DNA of 64,000 nucleotides from Bradyrhizobium lablabi (GTDB lineage Bacteria; Pseudomonadota; Alphaproteobacteria; Rhizobiales; Xanthobacteraceae), in NCBI RefSeq assembly GCF_900141755.1, contig NZ_LT670844.1:3844001-3908000 (forward strand), in the 5' to 3' direction. Every line of letters starts with the position of its first letter. Positions within the stretch are counted from its first letter, which is position 1. The position numbers and the translations under genes were made by a program. Under the pieces are notes generated by a model, which worked only from the letters and a program-made list of their open reading frames with translations, was not told the origin of the DNA and ran no database searches. Of this stretch, positions 56,499 to 64,000 are shown one piece after another.

Positions 56499-57668
56499 TT
56501 AAAGTTGGCCAGAAAAGGCGCGGGATTGGAGGGAGGAAAATAAGCTAGTAAGTCGCCTGCAGTGATCTCTTTGTACGCTTAGCGAGCCTTCAAATCGCTC
56601 TGCGATCTCTTCGAAGCGAACTTGTTGGTTGACACTAATTTTTGGGATCAGAAAACCTTCGATCTGCTTAAAGTTAAGTCCAGGCTTTGTTTGCCCATAC
56701 TGCCATTTTTGAATTTGGCGCTGCCCTTCACGAGAACTTAGAAAGAAAGAAAGAAACTTTGGCCGTAATTTTGCGAGAGTCGGCCTGAGGATCGCAACAT
56801 GCTGACTAACGTATGATCCGATCAAGTCTGCAGGAAGTTCGGCCACCCTGCCGATCCGCGATCCAGTAACCGTCAAAAGAACGTCACCTTTATGCGTGCG
56901 AGTTCTCCGTGCTTCGGCGTTCTCAGGAGCAGCAACATACACTGGGTCTTCGTGGGAAATGCTGTTCATTTGAACATCCAACGAGCGAATGAAACGTGAT
57001 CCTTCGGGGGAATAATATTTCGACCAATTTCGACCGCCGCTCGTGATAAAATCTAGGTACTCTCCCAATGCCTCCGTCTTGCCGCTAGATGCCTTGCGCA
57101 AAGCGAATTCTACAAAAGAATTCTTTGTATTTTCGAGCAGGTCGAGGGCACTTTTGCGCTTGCGGCGAAGCGCATCCGCCTTGTCCAGGATAGCTGCGAT
57201 CCGCCGCTGCTCTTCAAGCGGGGGAAGGCGGATTTCGAGGCGCTTCAAGAAATCCGCAGGAACGCGCTTTTGACCAGCGCTGCCAGTCATATTCTGGGCA
57301 CCCAGCTCTCTGAAAGAAGAGTTCCAAATTTTGTAGAAAAGAAAATCAGGCAACACATCATTGGCGACGCGAAGCACGTGGAATTCAGTCGAGCCAAAGC
57401 CGAAAGGCTTGCTTAGTGAGAAAGTCCGCGACGCCTTACCGTTTTCGAAGCAGGGCGTGATTTTTGCTACTAGAACGTCGCCTCGTTCAAAATACGTGTA
57501 GCCCTTCTTGACCTCTGCAACAGTGCGCTCCTCTTCGAATGCAATGCGTCCTTCCTCGGAAACCGCCGCCATCGGAAGAAAAGACGCGAGTGCGCTATCG
57601 TCCAGGGATTTCGGTATCTTAGGATTGATGTCGCAAATCTCGCTAAGACGTGCAGTTCGGAAGGTCAC
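56499..57668 (-). CDS. hsdS: Type I restriction enzyme specificity subunit
   Basis: A 389-residue DNA-recognition subunit. Two target-recognition domains (about residues 1-150 and 195-350) alternate with conserved helices: LPPLEEQRRIAAILDKADAL near 150-170 is the central spacer and NQQVRFEEIAERFEGS near 345 the second. It determines the bipartite target; specificity cannot be inferred. Start GTG at 57666-57668 overlaps the hsdM stop (GTGA). Base use looks more A/T-rich than the genes around it, as common for HsdS target domains exchanged between strains. Confidence 0.95.
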   Translation of the reverse strand: MTFRTARLSEICDINPKIPKSLDDSALASFLPMAAVSEEGRIAFEEERTVAEVKKGYTYFERGDVLVAKITPCFENGKASRTFSLSKPFGFGSTEFHVLRVANDVLPDFLFYKIWNSSFRELGAQNMTGSAGQKRVPADFLKRLEIRLPPLEEQRRIAAILDKADALRRKRKSALDLLENTKNSFVEFALRKASSGKTEALGEYLDFITSGGRNWSKYYSPEGSRFIRSLDVQMNSISHEDPVYVAAPENAEARRTRTHKGDVLLTVTGSRIGRVAELPADLIGSYVSQHVAILRPTLAKLRPKFLSFFLSSREGQRQIQKWQYGQTKPGLNFKQIEGFLIPKISVNQQVRFEEIAERFEGSLSVQRDHCRRLTSLFSSLQSRAFSGQL

Positions 57669-59206
57669 AACATCCCCTCCAACTCTTCCAGCCCCTCAGC
57701 AATTTCTTGCTCCAACGTCTTCAGTTCGGCGATAATCTCCTTCGGCGGTCGGTGGATTGCAGCCTCGTACACGACTTCCTTGTAACGGTTGATTGATAGT
57801 TCATAGCCCGCCGCCGCGATCTCTGCCTTGGGAACGCAGAAGCTCTGCGCGGTGCGTGGGCGCTCACGCTCAGCGCTCGCGCGCTGCTTCCAGCGCGCGG
57901 CGATATCGGGCAGATTGTTCTTGGCGTGTTCGTCCTCGCCGAGTTTTGCCCTGGGCCCGATCTTCTCCGCCGGGAGCAGCGGGGTGCGCTTGTCGTCCAG
58001 CGAAAGCCCGTCCGCCTGGCAATCGTAGAACCAAACATGATCCGTTCCACCCGAATTGGTCTTTGTGAACAGCACGATCGCCGTGGAAACGCCGGCATAG
58101 GGCCGGAACACGCCGGCCGGCAGCTTGACGATGCAGTCGAGCTTGTGATCCTCCACCAGCATGCGGCGGATTTCCTTGTGCGCCGTGGAGGAGCCGAACA
58201 GAACGCCGTCCGGCACGATCACCGCCGCGCGCCCGCCGGGCTTCAATAGCTTCAGGAACAGAGCCATGAACAGAAGCTCGGTCTTCTTGGTTTTGACAAC
58301 AGCCAGCAGGTCTTTCGCGGTGGTCTCATAATCGAGCGAACCGGCGAACGGCGGATTGGCGAGCACGAGGGAGTAGCGGTCGGAATCGCCGGCATGCTCC
58401 TGCGCCAGCGAATCCTTGTAGCGGATGTCGGGATTGTCGACGCCGTGCAGCGTCATGTTCATCGAACCGATCCGCAGCATGGTGCCGTCGAAGTCGAAGC
58501 CGTGAAACATCTCCTCGTGGAAATGATCGCGCGACGCTTTTTCCTGAAACAGTTTTGGATGGTTTTCGCGCAGATATTCGCCGGCCGCGACCAGGAAGCC
58601 GCAGGTGCCGCAGGCGGGATCGCAGATGATGTCTTTCGGACCGGGCGCCATCATATCGACCATCAGCGCGATGATGTGGCGCGGGGTGCGGAACTGGCCG
58701 TTCTGCCCGGCGGTCGCGATCTTCGACAGCATGTACTCGTAGAGGTCGCCCTTGGTATCGCGATCCTCCATCGGGATATCGGCCAAGAGGTCGACTACCT
58801 TGGCCAGCAGCGCCGGTGTCGGAATCGTGAAGCGCGCGCCCTTCATATGGGTGGCGTGCGCGGTGTCGGCATCGGCCATGTTGCGCAGGAACGGAAACAC
58901 ATGCTCGGAGACGATTTCGAACATCGTTCCGGGGTCGCGGTTCTTCAGTCGCGACCAGCGCATATCCTCATAGGCGACGCCGCCGCCCTTGCCGATGCCA
59001 TCCTTGCCCTTTGGAAATATGCGCCGCTCGATCGGCTTGCCGAGACGATTGGCCTTGTTCTCTTCGAGCGTGTGCAAGTCATCCAGCCCGCGCATGAACA
59101 GGAGATAGGTGATCTGCTCGATCACCTCGAGCGGATTGGCGATGCCGCCCGCCCAGAACGCATTCCACACGCCATCGATCTTGGAGCGAAGTTCACCCGT
59201 CAGCAT
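57665..59206 (-). CDS. hsdM: Type I restriction-modification DNA methyltransferase subunit
   Basis: A 513-residue N6-adenine methyltransferase. The N-terminal helical domain (MLTGELRSKIDGVWNAFWAG) is followed by the SAM-binding motif DPACGTCGF near 196 and the catalytic NPPF (VLANPPFAGS) near 285. With HsdS it forms the methylase and with HsdR the full restriction complex. The ATG at 59204-59206 follows a G-run with good spacing; the upstream frame starts in the intergenic repeat. It is first gene of the operon. Confidence 0.97.
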   Translation of the reverse strand: MLTGELRSKIDGVWNAFWAGGIANPLEVIEQITYLLFMRGLDDLHTLEENKANRLGKPIERRIFPKGKDGIGKGGGVAYEDMRWSRLKNRDPGTMFEIVSEHVFPFLRNMADADTAHATHMKGARFTIPTPALLAKVVDLLADIPMEDRDTKGDLYEYMLSKIATAGQNGQFRTPRHIIALMVDMMAPGPKDIICDPACGTCGFLVAAGEYLRENHPKLFQEKASRDHFHEEMFHGFDFDGTMLRIGSMNMTLHGVDNPDIRYKDSLAQEHAGDSDRYSLVLANPPFAGSLDYETTAKDLLAVVKTKKTELLFMALFLKLLKPGGRAAVIVPDGVLFGSSTAHKEIRRMLVEDHKLDCIVKLPAGVFRPYAGVSTAIVLFTKTNSGGTDHVWFYDCQADGLSLDDKRTPLLPAEKIGPRAKLGEDEHAKNNLPDIAARWKQRASAERERPRTAQSFCVPKAEIAAAGYELSINRYKEVVYEAAIHRPPKEIIAELKTLEQEIAEGLEELEGML

Positions 59207-59355
59207 GCAGCCCCCGATTGATAGGTCTCGCAAGTTGCATAGCAAATGTCGCGAGGAAAGCGAAGCTCTTGGGCCGTTTGGGGTTCGGCTGTTTCACGGA
59301 CTGAGCCGGCGGAGACTCCCCTCATCCGAAATTCGCGCTTCGTTATTTCAAGAAA

Positions 59356-59390
59356 GACGTGGATGCCCGGGTCAAGCCCGGGCATGACGG
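59356..59390. repeat. Half copy of repeat family G
   Basis: GACGTGGATGCCCGG and CCCGGGCATGACGG form a hairpin (GCCCGGG with CCCGGGC) identical in type to the right end of 7579-7733. Confidence 0.8.
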
Positions 59391-59429
59391 TTGAGGGATC
59401 GCCTTTTCAGCGACCGACCCCGCTGCGAC

Positions 59430-59529
59430 TCCCCCTCACCCGAAATTCGCGCTTCGCTCGAATTTCGACCTCTCCCCGCATCCGCCTTCGCCCGAAGGCG
59501 GGCTTCGGCGGACAAGAGCGGGGCGAGGT
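59430..59529. repeat. Palindromic repeat, family D, partial copy
   Basis: It contains CTCCCCCTCACCCGAAATTCG and ends with GCGGGGCGAGG, as in 14541-14706. Inside, GCCTTCGCCCGAAGGC is palindromic. Confidence 0.7.
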
Positions 59530-59540
59530 GAAGAACGTCC

Positions 59541-60542
59541 CTACACCGGCAATCCGTTCGACTTCGCCAATTCCTTCAGCGACACTTGCGGCCGTGCGCC
59601 GATGTGCTGGATCACTTCGGCGGCGGCGAGCGCGCCCAGCCGGCCGGCCGCGTCATGGCCCGCGCCACGCACCAGGCCGAACAGGAAGCCGGCGGCGAAC
59701 AGATCGCCGGCGCCTGTCGTGTCGACCATTTTCTCGATCGGGAAGGCCGGCACTTCGACAACGCTGTCTTTCGATGCCACCACGCACCCCTTCTCGCTGC
59801 GGGTGACAACGCCGAGTTTTGCGTCGGTGCGCAATTGCTTCAGCGCCGTTGCAAAATCAGAGGTCTGGTACAGCGAGTGCAGTTCGGCCTCATTGGCGAA
59901 CACCAGATCGACGGTACCATTTCGCATCAAATCGATGAACTCGCCGCGATAGCGGTCGACGCAAAACGAATCCGACATCGTCAGCGCGACCTGGCGGCCC
60001 GCCTTGTGCGCAATGGTCGAGGCCTTGACAAAGGCATCCTTGGCGCTCTTCGGATCCCAGAGATAGCCTTCGAGATAAATGATGCTCGATGCCGCGATCT
60101 CTGCGGGATCGATATCGTCGGGCGTCAGTTCCTGCGCGGCGCCAAGATAGGTGTTCATGGTGCGCTCGCCGTCGGGCGTCACCAGAATATAGGAGCAGCC
60201 GGTGGCGGGGCCGTCGAGCGCTGCCCTGGTCTCGAACGCGACGCCCGCGGCGCGGATGTCATGGATGTACATCCGCCCGATCTGATCGTCCCTGACCTTG
60301 CCGACATAGGCCGCCCGCGCCCCGAGACTGGCGACCCCGACAATGGTGTTGGCCGCCGAGCCGCCGGACATTTCGGTCGCCGGCCCCATGTCGCGGTAGA
60401 TCGCCGCGGCGCGGGCCTCGTCGATCAGCGCCATGCCGCCCTTGGTCATGCCGTGGGCTGCGAGAAAGCCCTCATCGGTCCGCACCAATACATCGAAAAT
60501 CGCATTGCCGATCCCGAGAACGTCGTATTTCGCGTCAGTCAT
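59541..60542 (-). CDS. PfkB family carbohydrate kinase (adenosine kinase-like)
   Basis: A 333-residue ribokinase-fold kinase. It opens with DVLGIGNAIFDVLVRTDEGF, has GGSAANTIVGVASLG near 58-72 and the PfkB signature DTTGAGDLFAAGFLFG near 270-285 with catalytic Asp. The pattern is that of adenosine kinase-like enzymes of alphaproteobacteria, though ribokinase or other sugar kinases cannot be excluded. AGGA precedes the ATG at 60540-60542. Its upstream neighbour is the divergent murJ gene. Confidence 0.88.
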   Translation of the reverse strand: MTDAKYDVLGIGNAIFDVLVRTDEGFLAAHGMTKGGMALIDEARAAAIYRDMGPATEMSGGSAANTIVGVASLGARAAYVGKVRDDQIGRMYIHDIRAAGVAFETRAALDGPATGCSYILVTPDGERTMNTYLGAAQELTPDDIDPAEIAASSIIYLEGYLWDPKSAKDAFVKASTIAHKAGRQVALTMSDSFCVDRYRGEFIDLMRNGTVDLVFANEAELHSLYQTSDFATALKQLRTDAKLGVVTRSEKGCVVASKDSVVEVPAFPIEKMVDTTGAGDLFAAGFLFGLVRGAGHDAAGRLGALAAAEVIQHIGARPQVSLKELAKSNGLPV

Positions 60543-60609
60543 CCGTCAGTCCTGTGCTGGAGCGTGATGACTTTTCTTCGAATCGTCATCCCGCTCTATC
60601 TTTTTGTTT

Positions 60610-60658
60610 GAGCATGATCTTTTCGGAAAACCGGTACCCACTTTTCCGGATCATGCTC
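60610..60658. repeat. Palindromic repeat, family H (GAGCATGATC type)
   Basis: GAGCATGATC at the left and GATCATGCTC at the right are inverted, and TTTTCGGAAAA and CTTTTCCGGA pair inside. Such elements are a hallmark of the Bradyrhizobium group. It lies in the divergent gap between the kinase and murJ. Confidence 0.85.
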
Positions 60659-60760
60659 TGGGCAATTGCGCCTTTGCGGAAAAATCCGCTTCAATGGGGG
60701 GTGCAGCGGCCTATCACGATCGGCCGTGCGCCAGCAAGCGACAGTGTTATACAGCCGCCC

Positions 60761-62320
60761 ATGATCCGTTCCTTCCTTACCGTTTCCGCCGGCACGCTGG
60801 CCTCGCGGCTGCTCGGATTCGCGCGCGACGCCATGATTGCCGCGCTGCTGGGCGCAGGCCCGGTCGCCGACGCATTTCTGGTGGCGTTTCAGCTGGTCAA
60901 TGTCGTCAGACGCCTGCTGACCGAAGGCGCGCTGAACGCGGCGCTGGTGCCGGCCTGGCTGCGCGTGCGCGAGGCCGATGGCGCCGCGGCAGCCGCGGTA
61001 TTCGCAGGACGCGTGCTCGGCACCGTCAGTGCCGCGCTGATCGTGGCCGCGGCTCTGATCGGCCTGCTGATGCCCCTGGTCATGACCGCGCTGGCGCCGG
61101 GATTTGCCGGCGGGGCGACCTTGCAACTCGCCGTCGACGATGCCCGCTTGATGCTGCCCTATCTCGCCTTCGCGGGCCCTGTCACGGTGATGATGGCGCT
61201 GTTGAACGCACAATCCCGATTTGCGCTCACCGCGTTCTCGCCGCTGTTGTTCAACATCGCGCTGATCGCGGTGATGCTCGCGCTGCTTTTGTGGCGGCAG
61301 GATGCGAGTTCCGCCGCGCCGATACTGGCTGCGACCGTCGGCATCGCCGGGTTTTTGCAATTGCTGATTCTGGTTTTGCGCCGAGGCGAAAACGTCGCAA
61401 TGCCGCTGCGCGTCGCATTCGATGCGCCGATGCGGACCTTTCTCGGCAAGGCGATCCCCGGCATGGTGGCGAGCGCCGGCCCGCAATTGCTGGTCGTCGC
61501 AGGCGCCGTGATCGCCTCAAGCTCGCCGTCGGCGGTGTCGTGGCTTTATTTCGCCAACCGCCTGATCGAACTGCCGCTCGGCATTGTCGGCGTCGCCATG
61601 GGCACCGTGCTGGTGCCCGAATTGTCGCGCGCGCTGCGCGGTAGTGATCACACCGCAATCGCTCATGCCGGATCGCGCGGGCTCGAGCTCGCGCTCGGCC
61701 TGGCGCTGCCGGCGACGCTCGGACTGATCGTGCTCGGCGCGCCGATCGTGCGGCTGTTGTTCGAGCACGGCGCCTTCACCGCATCGGACAGTGCGGCCAC
61801 CGCGCATGCGCTGATGTGGCTCGCGCTCGGACTGCCCGCGCACGTGCTGGTGAAAGCGCTGTCGCCGGCATTTTTCGCGCGCGAGGATACGATCACGCCG
61901 CTCCTTGCGACGCTGAAGGGGCTCGCGGTCGCGATCGTTCTGGCGATCGTGCTCGGTCACATCTTTGGCCCGAACGGCATCGCCGCCAGCATCGCGTTCG
62001 GTGCGTGGAGCAGCGCGCTTGCGCTGATCCGGCGCGGCGCGGCGACATTCGGATTTTCGATCGACGCCGCGGCGCGGCGGCGGCTGCCGCGCATCGTGGT
62101 GGCGGCGCTCGCCATGGGCGGGCTGTTGTGGCTGGTGCCGGCCCTTGTGCTGCCGCCAACCGCTGACGCGCATGGCTTAGTGCAGGCGGCACTGCTGGCG
62201 ACGCTGATATCGGGCGGAATGGCGATTTACGGCCTGCTTCTGGGCGCCTTTGGCGTGGTCAAATGGGACGCAGCGGTTGCCGCGGTCAGACAAACCAAGG
62301 TGACCGGCTTGCGCGACTGA
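60761..62320 (+). CDS. murJ: Lipid II flippase MurJ (MviN)
   Basis: A 519-residue membrane protein with about 14 helices. The N-terminal SFLTVSAGTLASRLLGFARDAM and GAGPVADAFLVAFQLVN, the PELSRALRG region and the GAFTASDSAATAHAL segment are the family's signature parts. MurJ flips lipid II across the inner membrane for peptidoglycan building. I place the start at the ATG at 60761 (MIRSFLTVS); the frame to 60554 would cross the palindromic repeat. It is followed after 42 bp by trpS on the same strand; the pairing of the two is common in the group. Confidence 0.95.
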   Translation: MIRSFLTVSAGTLASRLLGFARDAMIAALLGAGPVADAFLVAFQLVNVVRRLLTEGALNAALVPAWLRVREADGAAAAAVFAGRVLGTVSAALIVAAALIGLLMPLVMTALAPGFAGGATLQLAVDDARLMLPYLAFAGPVTVMMALLNAQSRFALTAFSPLLFNIALIAVMLALLLWRQDASSAAPILAATVGIAGFLQLLILVLRRGENVAMPLRVAFDAPMRTFLGKAIPGMVASAGPQLLVVAGAVIASSSPSAVSWLYFANRLIELPLGIVGVAMGTVLVPELSRALRGSDHTAIAHAGSRGLELALGLALPATLGLIVLGAPIVRLLFEHGAFTASDSAATAHALMWLALGLPAHVLVKALSPAFFAREDTITPLLATLKGLAVAIVLAIVLGHIFGPNGIAASIAFGAWSSALALIRRGAATFGFSIDAAARRRLPRIVVAALAMGGLLWLVPALVLPPTADAHGLVQAALLATLISGGMAIYGLLLGAFGVVKWDAAVAAVRQTKVTGLRD

Positions 62321-62362
62321 TGCCCGCGTGGCATTTGACGGCGCGAAGAAGGAAAGCTGACC

Positions 62363-63415
62363 ATGGCATTCGTTGAACGGGTTTTTTCGGGCATCCAGCC
62401 GACGGGCAATTTGCATCTCGGCAATTACCTCGGCGCGATCATCAACTTCGTGAAGCTGCAGGAGACCCACAATTGTCTCTATTGCGTGGTCGACATGCAT
62501 GCGCTGACGCAGCCCGTGGAAGTATGGGGGGGACCCGCCGGACTCGCGCACAACACCCGCGAGGTGACCGCGGCCTTCATCGCGAGCGGCATCGATCCCA
62601 AGAAGCACATCGTGTTCAACCAGAGCCAGGTGCACGAACACGCGGAACTCACCTGGATCTTCAATTGCGTGGCGCGGGTCGGCTGGCTCAACCGGATGAC
62701 GCAGTTCAAGGAGAAGGCCGGCAAGGATCGCGAGAATGCGTCCGTGGGCCTCTACGATTATCCCGTGCTGATGGCGGCCGACATCCTGCTCTATCGTGCC
62801 ACCCATGTGCCGGTCGGAGAGGACCAGAAGCAGCACCTCGAACTGTCGCGCGACATCGCGCAGAAATTCAACAATGATTTCGGCGACTCGATCCGCAGCC
62901 ACGGCCATGACGACGGCATGTTCTTTCCGCTGCCGGAGCCTTTGATCACGGGACCTGCGACGCGGGTGATGTCATTGCGCGACGGCACCAAGAAAATGTC
63001 GAAATCGGATGCGTCGGACAATTCCCGCATCAACCTCACCGACGACGCCGACACCATCGCGCAGAAGATCCGCAAGGCGAAGACCGATCCGGAGCCGTTG
63101 CCGTCGGAGGAAAAGGGGCTCGAGACGCGTCCCGAAGCCGACAATCTGGTCGGCATTTTCGCGGCGCTGTCGGGGCGCAGCAAGGCTGACGTGCTGCGCG
63201 AATTCGGCGGCGGGCAGTTTTCCAACTTCAAGAACTCGCTGGTCGAGCTTTGCATCGCAAAACTGTCGCCGATTGCCTCCGAGATGAAGCGATTGGTCGC
63301 AGACCCCGGGCATATCGACGCCATCCTGGTCGACGGCGCCGACCGGGCGCGCGCCATCGCCGCCGAGACCATGAAGGCGACCAAGGACATCGTCGGTTTC
63401 GTCCGCAAGAGCTAG
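62363..63415 (+). CDS. trpS: Tryptophanyl-tRNA synthetase
   Basis: A 350-residue class I synthetase that charges tRNA-Trp. The HIGH-like motif TGNLHLGNY lies at residues 13-21 and KMSKSD near 210; [19 protein letters not shown] and [32 protein letters not shown] are diagnostic. Length is normal. AAGGAAAG precedes the ATG. It follows murJ closely and is followed after 167 bp by a universal stress protein gene; no feature is visible in that gap. Confidence 0.98.
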   Translation: MAFVERVFSGIQPTGNLHLGNYLGAIINFVKLQETHNCLYCVVDMHALTQPVEVWGGPAGLAHNTREVTAAFIASGIDPKKHIVFNQSQVHEHAELTWIFNCVARVGWLNRMTQFKEKAGKDRENASVGLYDYPVLMAADILLYRATHVPVGEDQKQHLELSRDIAQKFNNDFGDSIRSHGHDDGMFFPLPEPLITGPATRVMSLRDGTKKMSKSDASDNSRINLTDDADTIAQKIRKAKTDPEPLPSEEKGLETRPEADNLVGIFAALSGRSKADVLREFGGGQFSNFKNSLVELCIAKLSPIASEMKRLVADPGHIDAILVDGADRARAIAAETMKATKDIVGFVRKS

Positions 63416-63582
63416 GCTTGAGCCGGGTTTGAACCAGGTTTTCTTGGCTTCGCCATAATTTGACGCAGCGCACTCTGCGCCTTGCGCGCATTCTCTTTTG
63501 AGGGACAGGCGCTCACGTCGGCTTGTCGAGGATGGCTGCGCCGTGGCAGCATGCGTCGGTTTGGCGCAGCATCGGGACGTGC

Positions 63583-64000
63583 ATGACCACCAGGCGACGA
63601 AGCTACGAGACGGGTCACAAGCCAAAATGTCTGGTCATCGTTGACGACACCGCGGAATGGGACCGCGCCGTCTATTATGCCAGCCGCTGGGCGATTCGCG
63701 TCGGCGGCGGCGTGGTGATGCTGCGCATCATCGAGATCGAGGACCAGAACCAGCAATGGCTGGGGGTCGCCGACATCATGCGCGCCGAGGCCCATGAGGA
63801 CGCCAACGCCGCGCTCGACCGCGCCGCCGGCCGCGCTAATGGCATCGCCGCGATCACGCCCGAGCGGGTGATCCGCGAGGGCGACCCGACCGAGCAGATC
63901 CTCGACGTCATCGACCAGGACGTCGACATCGCGCTCCTGGTGCTCGCCGCCAATCCGGGACCGGAAGGCCCCGGCCCGATCATCGCCATGATGGCCAACA
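63583..64000 (+). CDS. Universal stress protein (UspA family), 3' end beyond the window
   Basis: The visible part is 139 codons, beginning MTTRRRSYETGHKPKCLVIV at the ATG at 63583. The first strand KCLVIVDDT, the helix RAVYYASRWAIRV and the LLVLAANPGPEGPGP loop (a variant of the ATP-binding G-2X-G-9X-G) are typical of UspA domains. The protein continues past the end. Members bind ATP or other nucleotides and help survival under stress; some act as regulators. A neighbouring NifU-like gene is often found next in this group, but lies outside what can be seen. Confidence 0.85.
   Translation, partial: MTTRRRSYETGHKPKCLVIVDDTAEWDRAVYYASRWAIRVGGGVVMLRIIEIEDQNQQWLGVADIMRAEAHEDANAALDRAAGRANGIAAITPERVIREGDPTEQILDVIDQDVDIALLVLAANPGPEGPGPIIAMMAN

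Larger units (their letters stand above)
59207..59540. other. Intergenic repeat field before the hsd operon
   Basis: 334 bp between hsdM (upstream side) and the PfkB kinase gene stop. It holds a half copy of family G at 59356-59390 and a half copy of family D at 59430-59529. The hsd promoter should be within 59207-59350, but I cannot point to it. Confidence 0.6.

Noticed and set aside
63416..63582. A tRNA gene after trpS
   Set aside because: GGTTTGAACCAGG recalls a T-arm, but no acceptor stem, anticodon arm or CCA-compatible end can be built around it.

Overview
The window looks like chromosomal DNA of a Bradyrhizobium-type alphaproteobacterium (Nitrobacteraceae: Bradyrhizobium, Rhodopseudomonas or a close relative). 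The basis is high GC, long proteins most similar in style to that group (DnaA, Bug-type binding protein, DUF3551, 219-residue MsrA), and a dense set of short palindromic intergenic repeats such as the GTCATTGCGAG...CTCGCAATGAC and GAGCATGATC...GATCATGCTC elements. I could not run a similarity search, so the genus is an inference.

Layout. 1-8580 holds metabolic genes: a DUF3551 protein, a Bug solute receptor, a VOC protein, an acyl-CoA synthetase, a cytochrome P450, an HD-GYP protein and an epoxide-hydrolase-like enzyme, followed by about 1 kb of stacked repeats. 8581-15873 has a two-gene molybdenum hydroxylase, alpha/beta hydrolases, a dienelactone hydrolase, a polysaccharide-export lipoprotein and MsrA. 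16008-27609 is the replication block: rpsT with a long repeat-bearing leader, then dnaA, dnaN, recF and gyrB, with two small secreted or membrane genes between the last two. 27759-51612 is mixed accessory and metabolic: a MntA/HepT-like toxin-antitoxin pair, secreted proteins of unknown function, a SUKH protein, FUSC exporter, MmgE/PrpD, two AraC regulators, two serine hydrolases, pirin, purC, crotonase, a SulP-STAS-cNMP transporter, a MetX-like hydrolase and succinate-semialdehyde dehydrogenase. 52284-59206 is a type I restriction-modification island (hsdM-hsdS-hsdR) with a HigBA-like toxin-antitoxin module lodged between hsdS and hsdR. 59541-64000 returns to housekeeping genes: a PfkB kinase, murJ, trpS and a universal stress protein cut by the window edge.

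How the parts work together. dnaA/dnaN/recF/gyrB supply initiation, clamp, recombination repair and supercoiling. HsdM/S/R form one restriction complex on a single transcription unit; the embedded toxin-antitoxin pair would stabilise the island. The IorAB-like pair needs molybdopterin-cytosine and [2Fe-2S] cofactors and passes electrons outward.

Most notable observations: (1) a dispersed 400-500 bp element present at 7765-8160 and 51729-52225 whose stems are kept by compensatory base changes, so it is probably a structured RNA or structured mobile DNA; (2) a 34-codon remnant copy of the hsdR start sitting before the toxin gene, showing how the toxin-antitoxin module entered the restriction operon; (3) a consensus promoter, a hairpin and 17-bp tandem repeats forming a roughly 260-nt leader of rpsT.
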